Below are positions 24,667-33,456 of a stretch of DNA of 64,000 nucleotides, one piece after another. Numbering within the stretch: the first letter of the stretch is position 1; the number at the start of each line of letters is the position of its first letter. The notes beneath the pieces are model-generated. The model was given only the letters and a program-made list of their open reading frames with translations. It was not told where the DNA came from and searched no databases. The stretch comes from Flavobacterium fluviatile (GTDB taxonomy: Bacteria > Bacteroidota > Bacteroidia > Flavobacteriales > Flavobacteriaceae), in the NCBI RefSeq assembly GCF_010645065.1, contig NZ_JAADZW010000007.1:62001-126000 (forward strand), written 5' to 3'. The position numbers were made by a program, and so were the translations under genes.

Positions 24667-25761
24667 TTATACGTTAAAACGGAAATGCATTACATCGCCA
24701 TCTTTTACCACGTATTCTTTTCCTTCTACCCTGAATTTTCCGGCTTCTTTAGCTTTTGCTTCCGAACCATACTGAACGTAATCATCATAAGAGATAACCT
24801 CAGCACGAATGAATCCTTTTTCAAAATCAGTGTGTATAACTCCTGCCGCCTGTGGTGCTGTTGCTCCAATGTTGATGGTCCAGGCACGAACTTCTTTTAC
24901 ACCGGCTGTAAAGTAAGTCTGTTGTTTTAATAATTTGTAAGCTGCACGGATTAAAACGGATGCTCCCGGTTCTTGTAATCCCATATCTTCAAGGAAAACC
25001 TGACGCTCTTCGTAGCTTTCTAATTCTGTAATGTCAGCCTCTGCTCCTACTGAAAGCACGATAACTTCTGCATCCTCATCTTTCACTAATTCACGAACCT
25101 GATCAACATATTTGTTTCCACTTACAGCTGAACTTTCGTCAACGTTACAAACGTATAAAACCGGTTTTGCAGTAATCAACTGGAAGCTTTCTAATAAAAC
25201 TTCTTCATCATTATTTTGAGGAACAATTGTTCTTGCAGATTTTGCCTGTAACAAAGCCTCTCTGATTCTGTTTAATAAAGCTTCTTCTGTCTGAGCTTCT
25301 TTGTTTCCGGTTTTTGCAGCGCGTTTTACTTTTTCCAGACGTTTTTCGATTGTTTCCAAATCTTTTAGCTGCAATTCGATATCGATGGTTTCTTTATCAC
25401 GAATTGGATTTACATTTCCGTCAACGTGTACAATATTATCGTTGTCAAAGCAACGCAAAACATGAATAATAGCATTACACTCTCTAATGTTTCCTAAAAA
25501 CTGGTTTCCAAGTCCTTCTCCTTTACTTGCACCTTTTACAAGACCTGCAATATCTACGATATCTACAGTTGCCATTTGTACACGCTCTGGTTTTACCAAT
25601 TCCTCCAATTTGTTGATTCTCGGATCCGGAACGTTTACAACACCAATATTAGGTTCGATTGTACAAAACGGAAAGTTGGCACTTTGCGCTTTTGCATTAG
25701 ATAAACAATTAAATAATGTTGATTTTCCAACATTTGGCAATCCTACAATTCCTGCTTTCAT
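24667..25761 (-). CDS. ychF: Redox-regulated ATPase YchF (Obg family, OLA1)
   Basis: A 364-residue P-loop protein that hydrolyses ATP rather than GTP. The Walker A is GLPNVGKST, the switch regions include DIAGLVKGASKGEGLG, and the G4 motif is the YchF-specific NVDES instead of NKxD, which explains the adenine preference. A helical insert follows (about 130-200) and a TGS domain ends the protein (AWTINIGATAPQAAG ... VEGKEYVVKDGDVMHFRF). It binds ribosomes and is linked to oxidative stress. Single gene with its own terminator. Confidence 0.95.
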   Translation of the reverse strand: MKAGIVGLPNVGKSTLFNCLSNAKAQSANFPFCTIEPNIGVVNVPDPRINKLEELVKPERVQMATVDIVDIAGLVKGASKGEGLGNQFLGNIRECNAIIHVLRCFDNDNIVHVDGNVNPIRDKETIDIELQLKDLETIEKRLEKVKRAAKTGNKEAQTEEALLNRIREALLQAKSARTIVPQNNDEEVLLESFQLITAKPVLYVCNVDESSAVSGNKYVDQVRELVKDEDAEVIVLSVGAEADITELESYEERQVFLEDMGLQEPGASVLIRAAYKLLKQQTYFTAGVKEVRAWTINIGATAPQAAGVIHTDFEKGFIRAEVISYDDYVQYGSEAKAKEAGKFRVEGKEYVVKDGDVMHFRFNV

Positions 25762-25891
25762 CTGTTTGTTTCTATTTATTTTATTCTGCCTTTTTCATTA
25801 GGCCAACTTTAGTGCTTGTAATTTAATTCTTTATGTATTACTTTTTCTGTTAGTTTTTGCCAAACTGATATTTTTTGGCTTTAAAATTTTG

Positions 25892-25899
25892 CAAATATA
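25892..25899 (-). promoter_or_regulatory. Possible -7 box for ychF (TATATTTG on the minus strand)
   Basis: The motif fits TAnnTTTG and lies about 130 bases before the ychF start, implying a long leader. No matching -33 TTG is seen, so the call is weak. Confidence 0.3.
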
Positions 25900-26052
25900 A
25901 GATTTAATAACTCTGGAGCGAAGTAAAAATGTGCATTAATGTATTTCTAAAGGTATTCGTATAAATTTTTAAACTTTTTGTTATCATTTTGTTAAAAAAT
26001 ATTAATTTTATAAACCTTAATAACAAAAACAAAACTAAAAAAAACAACAACC

Positions 26053-28686
26053 ATGAAAAAAATTGCATTATTTTTATTTCTGCTGAATTCAGCATTTCTT
26101 TTTGCACAAAAAGAAGTCTCGGGTACTGTGAAGGACAAAACCGGAACACCACTTCCGGGTGTAAATGTTGTGGAAAAAGGAACTTCAAACGGAGTTTCTA
26201 CCGATTTTGAAGGCGGTTATAAAATAAACGTTAAAGAAGGAGCTACCTTAATATTTAGCTATGTAGGCTTTTCTACGGTTGAGAAATTAGTTTCGAACGA
26301 AAAAATAGATGTATCTTTAGACGAAAGCGAGGGTCAGGTTTTAAATGATGTCGTTGTTACAGGTTCCAGAAGCACCAAAAGAACTGTTGTAAATTCGGCA
26401 GTTCCTATTGATGTTATCAGTGTAAAAGATGTTACAACACAAAGTGGGAAGATTGAAATCAATCAATTATTGCAGTATGTTGCGCCATCTTTTAACGCCA
26501 ACAAACAGTCAGGTTCTGATGGTGCAGATCACGTTGATCCAGCCTCATTAAGAGGTATGGGCCCAGACCAGACTCTGGTTTTAATTAATGGTAAAAGAAG
26601 ACACCAGTCGTCATTAATCAACTTATTTGGAACGCGAGGTCGTGGAAACACAGGAACCGATTTAAATGCAATTCCTGCAGCTTCGATTAAGAGAATCGAG
26701 ATTTTACGTGATGGCGCTTCGGCACAATACGGTTCTGATGCCATTGCCGGAGTTATCAACATCATTACAAATGATACTATAGACGAACTTACAGGATCTA
26801 TTACTTATGGAGCCTTTAATACACATGCAAAGGGTGATTTCCTGTCAGGAACTCCAAATACTGAAGGGTACAGACTTGATCAGGATGGAAATGGAAATTC
26901 ATACGGAAAAGACCAGGATTTTGATGGTGGTTCTGTAAGAGTCGCTGCGAACTACGGAACAGGAATTGGCAGCAAAGGTGGTTATATCAATATTACCGGA
27001 GAATTTTTAAGTAAAAACAAAACATTAAGACCTGCTTACAGTTTTAGAAAAGGTTTTGGCGATGCCGAAATGAAAGGTGTTAACTTATTTGCTAATTTAT
27101 CAATTCCAATTTCAGATAAAACAGAATTTTATGCTTTTGGAGGAAGTAATTTTAGAGATACAGATGCTTATGCTTTTACCCGTAATGACGGAGAAAGAGT
27201 TGTTGAATCTGTATATCCGGGTGGTTATACACCAAGAATTACTTCAAAAATCAATGATAATTCAGTCGCTGTCGGAATTAAAACACAATCTTCTGGCGGA
27301 TGGAAATTTGATTTGAGTAATACTTTTGGAAAAAACAAATTTCAATACGACATTAAAGGAACAATAAACGCTTCTCTTGAAGAAAATTCTCCACACGAAT
27401 TTGATGCTGGAGGCCATAGTTTGCTTCAAAATTCTACCAATTTTGATATTTCTAAAAGCTACGACAGCATTCTGAATGGTTTTAATATAGCTTTTGGTAC
27501 AGAATTCAGAGCAGAACAATTTGAAATTTTTGCCGGAGAAGAAGGTTCGTACACTACTTATGATACAGACGGACAGCCAATTACTGATCCAACTACACAA
27601 AACGCCCCTGTTGATCCCATTAGTGGAGAACCAAGACCTGGAAGTTCTCAAGGTTTTCCTGGTTACAGTCCTGCAAATGAAGTTAATGAAAACCGTACTA
27701 ACTTTTCTTTGTATGCTGACGGTGAATTGGATGTAACCAATGCATTTATGGTAAATGCAGCAGTACGTTTTGAAAATTACAGTGATTTTGGAAGTACTGT
27801 AAACGGAAAATTAGCATCAAGATTAAAACTTGGCAATCACTTTAATTTAAGAGGTTCTATTAGTACGGGTTTCCGCGCTCCTTCATTGGCTCAGATTTAC
27901 TATAATTTAAGTTTCACAAACTTTAATGCAAGCGGTGCTACTGAGGTTTTATTAGCACCTAATAATAGTGAAATTACAAGGGCTTTTGGAATTGGTAAAT
28001 TAAATGAAGAAAAAGCACTTAACGGTTCTTTGGGTTTCACAGCTACTTTTGGGAATTTCACAGCAACAGTTGACGGTTATTATATTAAAGTAAAAGATCG
28101 TATCGTCCTTACCGGATATTTTGATGCGAGTTCTTTAAACCTTGGTGTTTCTGAAGCACAGTTTTTTGCAAACGGAGTGGATACAAGCACACATGGTCTG
28201 GATTTAGTTTTATCATGGAAAAAAACATATGATTTCGGAAATTTTGCTGCAACATTAGTTGGAAACATTAATGATATGAAAATTGACAAAGTTAAAAATA
28301 GAGATCTGGATGAAGCTACTTTCTTCGGAAAACGCGAAAAAGCATTTTTACTTGCTTCGGCACCAGATAGCAAATTTGGTTTAAACTTAAATTACTCGAA
28401 AAACAAATTCGATGCCGGATTAGCTTTTACCCGTTTCAGTAAAGTAGTTTTAGTTGATTATGCTGATGAGGATGATGTTTACAACCCAAGATTAGTTACT
28501 GATTTGACTTTAGGTTATCAATTATGCAAAAACCTAAAGTTAAGCATTGGAAGCAATAACTTGTTTAACGTTTATCCAACTAAACAAGATGAGAGTGAAA
28601 ACACCGAAGCCGGTGGTTACTGGGATGCTGTACAAATGGGTTTCAGCGGTGCTTATTACTACGCAAGGCTTGGGTTTAATTTTTAA
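26053..28686 (+). CDS. TonB-dependent outer-membrane receptor with carboxypeptidase-like N-terminal domain
   Basis: The 877-residue protein has a signal peptide ending at FAQ (residue about 19), then a CarboxypepD_reg-like beta-sandwich (about 20-100; GTVKDKTGTPLPGVNVVEKGTSNG), a plug domain (about 105-235; LVLINGKRRHQ, RIEILRDGASAQYGSDAIAGVINI) and a 22-stranded barrel ending in an aromatic residue (YYYARLGFNF). It imports a large ligand across the outer membrane with TonB energy. No SusD partner lies next to it, and it is shorter than SusC, so a siderophore, vitamin or peptide ligand is more likely than a glycan. The ligand cannot be read. Confidence 0.92.
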   Translation: MKKIALFLFLLNSAFLFAQKEVSGTVKDKTGTPLPGVNVVEKGTSNGVSTDFEGGYKINVKEGATLIFSYVGFSTVEKLVSNEKIDVSLDESEGQVLNDVVVTGSRSTKRTVVNSAVPIDVISVKDVTTQSGKIEINQLLQYVAPSFNANKQSGSDGADHVDPASLRGMGPDQTLVLINGKRRHQSSLINLFGTRGRGNTGTDLNAIPAASIKRIEILRDGASAQYGSDAIAGVINIITNDTIDELTGSITYGAFNTHAKGDFLSGTPNTEGYRLDQDGNGNSYGKDQDFDGGSVRVAANYGTGIGSKGGYINITGEFLSKNKTLRPAYSFRKGFGDAEMKGVNLFANLSIPISDKTEFYAFGGSNFRDTDAYAFTRNDGERVVESVYPGGYTPRITSKINDNSVAVGIKTQSSGGWKFDLSNTFGKNKFQYDIKGTINASLEENSPHEFDAGGHSLLQNSTNFDISKSYDSILNGFNIAFGTEFRAEQFEIFAGEEGSYTTYDTDGQPITDPTTQNAPVDPISGEPRPGSSQGFPGYSPANEVNENRTNFSLYADGELDVTNAFMVNAAVRFENYSDFGSTVNGKLASRLKLGNHFNLRGSISTGFRAPSLAQIYYNLSFTNFNASGATEVLLAPNNSEITRAFGIGKLNEEKALNGSLGFTATFGNFTATVDGYYIKVKDRIVLTGYFDASSLNLGVSEAQFFANGVDTSTHGLDLVLSWKKTYDFGNFAATLVGNINDMKIDKVKNRDLDEATFFGKREKAFLLASAPDSKFGLNLNYSKNKFDAGLAFTRFSKVVLVDYADEDDVYNPRLVTDLTLGYQLCKNLKLSIGSNNLFNVYPTKQDESENTEAGGYWDAVQMGFSGAYYYARLGFNF

Positions 28687-28704
28687 TTCAATATCTTAAA
28701 ACAC

Positions 28705-28737
28705 AAAAAATCCTGAGCAATAAACTCAGGATTTTTT
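28705..28737. terminator. Bidirectional terminator between convergent genes
   Basis: AAAAAATCCTGAG and CTCAGGATTTTTT form a perfect stem around CAATAAA, with A and T runs on the two flanks. It serves the TonB receptor and the convergent gene at 28757. Confidence 0.85.
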
Positions 28738-28756
28738 GTACAATATTGTTAAATAA

Positions 28757-29920
28757 TTACAACTTAAATTCTAAAGAATCGATAATTCCTCTTTCTTCAT
28801 CGGTAGCGGTAAATCCGGAAATATCCCAATATTTGGTAAGGACTTTATTTTTTTTATTAAAAAGTGACTTTTCTTTAAAAACATCGCTTTCTTTATATGT
28901 AAAATTTTGTCTGTTGAAGTTGGTTGTTATAAAATTATTACGAACCTGAATGTTTTTAATTTCTTCTTTTAAAACCAAATCATACCCTATCTCTTCATTT
29001 GCTGTCAGAAGATAATAATCCTGACCATCAGCCCTGTAAGTTACTTTTACATTTGATCTTGTAACGTTTTTAGAACCAATTTGTTCATTTTCTGCTATTT
29101 CTGCCAAATGTTTTGGCTCAATAACAACGCTGAATTCTATAATTAACTTTTTTTCAGGATCGTAAACTATTTCATAAGTATCTAATGCTGTTTTTGCACT
29201 TTCCAATGGTACGACAGACATTATATAATAGTTTTTATTATTAGGATGCCCTTTGGTTGTAAAATTGTATTCTTTTTTTGTTTTTGAATCCAAAAGAGGG
29301 TCGAAATAATTTAGATTACAATAATTTTCCATGATATTGTTTAGATTATATCCCATCAAATCAGCACTGATATCATTTTCCAATAAACCGTAAGATCTGT
29401 TTTGCTCCACCAGTAAAGTTGTAGTTGCTTTCTTCTGGTTTACTGCAAACTGAAAATTTACCAGTCCGTCATTATAGTAAGAGTATTTGTTATCTAACAA
29501 AAAGAACTCCCGAACATATACCTTTAAGCGGTAAGAAGCAGCCAATTTCTGCCTTGAATTGGTAACAATTTTTTGAAGGATTTTTTGAGGATTTTCATTT
29601 GAAACAACGACTTCGTCCAATTTATTACGGCTATTTTTAAGATAAACTACAAATTGATCTTCCTTTAAAGTTGCCCATCGGAGTGTCAGTTTTTCATAAT
29701 TTGTTTCAGAAACCTGAACATTTGAAGCTCCATTCAGTTCAAAGGTGACTTTTCCATCTTTATTACTTATTAAAGTCTGCTTGGTTTTCATAATAAAAAC
29801 CGTCGCATTTTCTATCGGCAACAAAGTTTCTATATCTTTTACTACAATAGAATATTCGGTGCTTTGCGCAAAAATGTTTAAATTAAAGAAAAAGACAAAA
29901 AAAAGTATTAATCCTCTCAT
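28757..29920 (-). CDS. Carboxypeptidase-like regulatory domain outer-envelope protein
   Basis: A 387-residue secreted protein with a signal peptide ending at IFAQ. The N-terminal 90 residues form a CarboxypepD_reg-like beta-sandwich (YSIVVKDIETLLPIENATVFI). The rest, beginning DEVVVSNENPQKILQKIV, follows a pattern seen in many Bacteroidota proteins of unknown function that carry this domain without a TonB barrel. It ends in EFKL without a barrel-type ending. It is convergent with the TonB receptor gene; the shared domain type does not prove a link. Confidence 0.75.
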   Translation of the reverse strand: MRGLILFFVFFFNLNIFAQSTEYSIVVKDIETLLPIENATVFIMKTKQTLISNKDGKVTFELNGASNVQVSETNYEKLTLRWATLKEDQFVVYLKNSRNKLDEVVVSNENPQKILQKIVTNSRQKLAASYRLKVYVREFFLLDNKYSYYNDGLVNFQFAVNQKKATTTLLVEQNRSYGLLENDISADLMGYNLNNIMENYCNLNYFDPLLDSKTKKEYNFTTKGHPNNKNYYIMSVVPLESAKTALDTYEIVYDPEKKLIIEFSVVIEPKHLAEIAENEQIGSKNVTRSNVKVTYRADGQDYYLLTANEEIGYDLVLKEEIKNIQVRNNFITTNFNRQNFTYKESDVFKEKSLFNKKNKVLTKYWDISGFTATDEERGIIDSLEFKL

Positions 29921-29995
29921 AGATTTATTAAATTTCGTACGAATATATTAAATTTTGATGGATAAATTAATACTTAAATAGCAAATAATTAATAA

Positions 29996-30505
29996 TCAAA
30001 CAAATAGCATTTTATCAAATACAAAATTTATTAAAAAAAAATCCTGAATGTTAGTTTCAGGATTTTTTTTTATTTTCATAAAAGTTCTTATATATCCATA
30101 AATGAATAAAAAAAAGAACAGACAAAGAATTAATTCATTATAATCAATCCAATAATAAAATAAGCTGTAAATTTTTACTTTATACTCATCTTCTTTATCT
30201 TCTAAAACTGTTATTCTTTCATTTAATTCAAAATTTGTTACAAGTCTTAGTTCACCCTGATCACACCTAATTGTATCATTATTTTTATAATATTCAATTT
30301 CTGGAATTTTTCTTGCTATTCTTACCGACTGCCCTCTCATTCCGGAATAACTTGATGAAACCGCATTAAGAGAAATTACTTTACCTTCGTAAAAATAATA
30401 ATTGCCAAGATTTGTGACTTTAAGATAAATAAATCCGCAATAAACTAAAAATAAAGAAAAGGTTATAGGATTGTTTAAAACAAATTTACGGAGTTTACTC
30501 CCCAT
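29996..30505 (-). CDS. Hypothetical membrane protein with DUF3592-like topology
   Basis: A 169-residue protein with one helix near the start (about residues 12-28), an extracytoplasmic domain (about 30-120), and a second helix (about 124-143). This topology and the [14 protein letters not shown] segment resemble DUF3592 proteins, but the match is loose. Its start overlaps the end of the ferredoxin gene by 11 bases. The final 22 or so residues are encoded across a strong terminator-like hairpin at 30033-30069, so the original gene may have ended earlier or the C-terminus is eroded. Confidence 0.6.
   Translation of the reverse strand: MGSKLRKFVLNNPITFSLFLVYCGFIYLKVTNLGNYYFYEGKVISLNAVSSSYSGMRGQSVRIARKIPEIEYYKNNDTIRCDQGELRLVTNFELNERITVLEDKEDEYKVKIYSLFYYWIDYNELILCLFFFLFIYGYIRTFMKIKKNPETNIQDFFLINFVFDKMLFV
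30033..30069. terminator. Terminator-like hairpin inside the end of the 29996-30505 gene
   Basis: AAAAAATCCTGAA and TTCAGGATTTTTT pair around a short loop, with A and T runs on either side. It sits within the last codons of the minus-strand reading frame rather than after its stop. Confidence 0.65.
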
Positions 30506-30845
30506 GCAAAAACGCCTGTCTGTTTAACAAGGTTTCTTCATCTTCTACGTGATTATCGTCTGGCACACAACAATCAACAGGACACACAGCTGCACACTGA
30601 GGCTCATCATGAAAACCTTTACATTCTGTACATTTTCCAGGCACAATGTAATATACTTCATCCGAAATTGGTGTCTGGGCATCATCTGCATCAACTTCTG
30701 TTCCGTCTGGTAAAATTACTGTTCCTGAAAGGCTTGTTCCGTCTTTATATCTCCAGTCATCAGCTCCTTCATAAATTGCTGTATTAGGGCACTCTGGTTC
30801 GCAGGCCCCACAATTGATGCATTCGTCGGTTATAATTATTGCCAT
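30495..30845 (-). CDS. 2[4Fe-4S] ferredoxin (Allochromatium type)
   Basis: A 116-residue electron carrier. The first cluster uses Cys9, Cys12, Cys15 and Cys19 ([11 protein letters not shown]). The second has a CX2CX8CX3C spacing (CTEC, eight residues, CAAVCPVDC), the insertion typical of the low-potential Alvin-type ferredoxins. There is also an unusual 20-residue acidic insert between the two motifs ([19 protein letters not shown]), as seen in flavobacterial members. It is divergent from the acyl-CoA reductase gene, a pairing that may be functional since both handle redox. Confidence 0.92.
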   Translation of the reverse strand: MAIIITDECINCGACEPECPNTAIYEGADDWRYKDGTSLSGTVILPDGTEVDADDAQTPISDEVYYIVPGKCTECKGFHDEPQCAAVCPVDCCVPDDNHVEDEETLLNRQAFLHGE

Positions 30846-30911
30846 CTTATTCTTGGTTACGGGTTAAAAATTACAAGACTTTACAAAAAATGCCAAACAT
30901 TTTATTCTGCT

Positions 30912-30942
30912 TTGCCTTATAACTTAATATAGCTTATTTTTG
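30912..30942 (+). promoter_or_regulatory. Promoter with -33 TTG and -7 TATTTTTG
   Basis: TTG at 30912-30914 and TATTTTTG at 30935-30942 are 20 bases apart, a good match to the Bacteroidota consensus. It lies 40 bases before the acyl-CoA reductase start. Confidence 0.6.
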
Positions 30943-30982
30943 TGCAAAATTACAATCAAAACCTTTCATAAACAAATTACTT

Positions 30983-32068
30983 ATGTTACAAAACGAAAAA
31001 AAACAATCTTTTATAGCACTTGGTCGGTTTTTGAGTCAGTTTTCAGAAGAAAAAAACACTCAAAATGAATCTGTTTTAGGTAATGAATTGTTTTTTGATG
31101 ATTTCATAAAACTCATTGAGCTTTCGCAATCACATAACGGATGGTACACTCCTGAACAAGTATATTTTTCAATAAAATCATGGGCAGATGCTTTGACCGA
31201 AGAAAACATTGACAAATGGCTTTCAAAGTATGAAGCTGAATTTTCTCAAAACAATAGAAAAGAGAAAACTGTAGCCTTAATCTTGGCCGGAAATATTCCG
31301 CTGGTAGGCTTTCATGATTTTTTATGTGTACTAATTACCGGAAACAAAGCTTTAGTAAAAACGTCTTCAAACGATCAGCATTTGTTACCATTTTTAGCCA
31401 AATATTTAATTTATATTGATGAAAGTTTAAAAGATAAGATTGTTTTCACAGAAGGAAAATTAGAGAATTTTGACGCTGTAATTGCTACCGGAAGCAACAA
31501 TACTGCACGTTATTTCGAGTATTATTTTAAAAATAAACCATCTATTATCCGTAAAAACAGAAATTCTGTTGCAGTACTGAACGGTCAGGAAACCAAAGAA
31601 GACCTGGAAGCTTTAGGCGAGGATATTTTTCGCTACTTTGGTTTGGGATGCCGCAATGTATCTAAACTTTTTGTCCCGAAAGATTATAAATTTGATGCTT
31701 TTTTTGAGGCCATTTTCAAATATCAGGATGTGATTCATTATGAAAAATACGCCAATAATTACGACTACAACAAAGCTGTTTTTTTAATGAGCAATTTCAA
31801 ATTACTGGACAATGGATTTTTGACAATAAAAGAAGATTCCAGTTATGCTTCTCCTATTTCAAGCGTTTTTTATGAATTTTACGAAAACCTGGAAGATCTT
31901 GAAAATCGTCTTGAAGCAGAATCTGAGCAAATTCAATGTATTGTAAGCAACAATCTGATTAAAAACAGCATTTCTTTCGGAAAAACACAGACTCCGCAAT
32001 TATGGGATTACGCAGACAATGTCGATACTATATCGTTTTTGTTAATAACATCGGATAAAAAATTATAA
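30983..32068 (+). CDS. Acyl-CoA reductase (LuxC-like)
   Basis: A 361-residue protein of the aldehyde-dehydrogenase superfamily that reduces fatty acyl-CoA or acyl thioester to aldehyde with NADPH. Segments in line with LuxC are VALILAGNIPLVGFHDFLCVLITG, the ATGSNNTARYFEYYF region, and FGLGCRNVSKLFVP, where the cysteine in LGCRNV is the likely nucleophile. The protein is shorter than LuxC of luminous bacteria (about 480). No luxD, luxE or luciferase gene is near; in Flavobacteriaceae it is commonly found between a ferredoxin and serC, as here, which may reflect a conserved gene order and not bioluminescence. Confidence 0.85.
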   Translation: MLQNEKKQSFIALGRFLSQFSEEKNTQNESVLGNELFFDDFIKLIELSQSHNGWYTPEQVYFSIKSWADALTEENIDKWLSKYEAEFSQNNRKEKTVALILAGNIPLVGFHDFLCVLITGNKALVKTSSNDQHLLPFLAKYLIYIDESLKDKIVFTEGKLENFDAVIATGSNNTARYFEYYFKNKPSIIRKNRNSVAVLNGQETKEDLEALGEDIFRYFGLGCRNVSKLFVPKDYKFDAFFEAIFKYQDVIHYEKYANNYDYNKAVFLMSNFKLLDNGFLTIKEDSSYASPISSVFYEFYENLEDLENRLEAESEQIQCIVSNNLIKNSISFGKTQTPQLWDYADNVDTISFLLITSDKKL

Positions 32069-32147
32069 TTATTGCGAATAATTTAACGGTTTTTCGGCTT
32101 GTATTCCCGAAATTTGCGTTTTTAAAATTTGGACTTTTAACTATACC

Positions 32148-33218
32148 ATGAAAAAACACAACTACAGCGCAGGACCAAGTATTTTACCTCAGGAAGTTTT
32201 TGAAAAAGCATCAAAAGCAGTTTTAGATTTTAATAATTCAGGATTATCAATTCTTGAAATTTCACACCGAAGCAAAGATTTCGTTGCAGTTATGGACGAA
32301 GCCCGTGCATTGGCTTTAGATTTATTAGGCCTTACAGGCAAAGGATACCAGGCTTTGTTTTTGCAGGGAGGAGCAAGTACAGCATTTATAATGGCTCCTT
32401 ACAACCTGATGAAAGAAAACGGAAAAGCAGCTTATTTAGATTCTGGAACATGGGCGACAGCAGCCATCAAAGAAGCTAAACTTTTTGGAGAAACGGTTAT
32501 CGTAGGTTCTTCAAAAGACGACAATTATACATATGTTCCAAAAGGGTATGAAATCCCTGCTGATGCAGATTATTTTCACTGTACAAGCAACAATACTATT
32601 TTTGGAACCCAAATGAAAGAATTCCCTGCAACCAGCGTTCCGGTTGTATGCGACATGAGTTCTGATATTTTTTCACGCGAATTGGATTTCTCTAAATTTG
32701 ACATAATTTATGCCGGAGCTCAAAAAAACATGGGTCCTGCAGGAACTACTTTAGTTGTAGTTAAAGAAGAAATCTTAGGCAAAAACGGAAGAACCATTCC
32801 GAGTATGCTGGATTACAGCAAACATATTAAAGCAGAAAGTATGTACAATACTCCATCTGTATTTGCTGTGTATGTTTCACTGTTAACATTACAATGGATT
32901 AAAGAAAAAGGCGGTATAGCTGCTGTAGAAAAATTAAACAACGCAAAAGCAGAACTGCTTTATAATGAAATTGACAGAAATCCATTATTTAAAGGTGCTG
33001 CAAATGTTGAAGACCGTTCTAACATGAACGTAACTTTCTTGTTGACAAATGCTGATCATACAGAAACATTTGACAAAATGTGGAAAGAAGCCGGAATTTC
33101 AGGATTGCCCGGACACCGTTCTGTTGGTGGATACAGAGCTTCAATTTACAATGCTATGCCAATCGAAAGTGTTCAGGTATTGGTAGATGTAATGAAAGCT
33201 TTGGAAAGCAACGTTTAA
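32148..33218 (+). CDS. serC: Phosphoserine aminotransferase
   Basis: This PLP enzyme makes 3-phosphoserine from 3-phosphohydroxypyruvate and glutamate, the second step of serine synthesis. It is 356 residues, standard for the family. Signature regions are NYSAGPSILPQEV at the start, LFLQGGASTAF, the PLP lysine in IYAGAQKNMGPAG, and the C-terminal GLPGHRSVGGYRASIYNAM. Together with serA downstream it gives two of the three steps from 3-phosphoglycerate; the phosphatase serB is not in the window. A structured element lies between serC and serA. Confidence 0.96.
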   Translation: MKKHNYSAGPSILPQEVFEKASKAVLDFNNSGLSILEISHRSKDFVAVMDEARALALDLLGLTGKGYQALFLQGGASTAFIMAPYNLMKENGKAAYLDSGTWATAAIKEAKLFGETVIVGSSKDDNYTYVPKGYEIPADADYFHCTSNNTIFGTQMKEFPATSVPVVCDMSSDIFSRELDFSKFDIIYAGAQKNMGPAGTTLVVVKEEILGKNGRTIPSMLDYSKHIKAESMYNTPSVFAVYVSLLTLQWIKEKGGIAAVEKLNNAKAELLYNEIDRNPLFKGAANVEDRSNMNVTFLLTNADHTETFDKMWKEAGISGLPGHRSVGGYRASIYNAMPIESVQVLVDVMKALESNV

Positions 33219-33248
33219 TTTTCAGACAAACGTTAATTCAAGGACAAG

Positions 33249-33380
33249 AGCCCTAGCCCCGATAGCAGTGAAAATCCTTTTATGTTTTTCTTTAAAAAAT
33301 AAAAGATTACTTCACTAAAATATTTATTTAAATCGGAGTTCAGTGAACTTCGTTTGTAATGTATAGCGGGAATAGCTTCT
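33249..33380 (+). other. Structured intergenic element, copy 2 of the GCCCTAGCCC family
   Basis: Ends match the copy at 18001: GCCCTAGCCCCGAT on the left and ATAGCGGGAATAGCTTCT on the right, and CTAGCCCCG pairs in part with CGGGAATAG. The interior is longer and AT-rich, with inner pairing CGGAGTTCAGTGAACTTCG. It occupies most of the 238-base gap between serC and serA. Being in a pathway operon it could be regulatory, but the copy elsewhere argues for a general repeat. Confidence 0.55.
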
Positions 33381-33456
33381 AATTAAAAAAGAAAAAATTA
33401 TATATCAGGGTTAATTGTAATCTTAAACTGTTAACCAAATAAACACATAAACTAAA

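Noticed and set aside
25904..26188. Minus-strand open frame before and into the TonB receptor gene
   Set aside because: It overlaps the signal peptide of a clear receptor gene, has an AT-driven hydrophobic composition, and lacks any family likeness.
27262..27651. Antisense open frame within the TonB receptor gene
   Set aside because: Shadow of the barrel region; low-complexity product.
30983..32068. LuxC-like gene as part of a luminescence operon
   Set aside because: No luciferase, luxD or luxE genes are present; the gene order with ferredoxin and serC points to another role.
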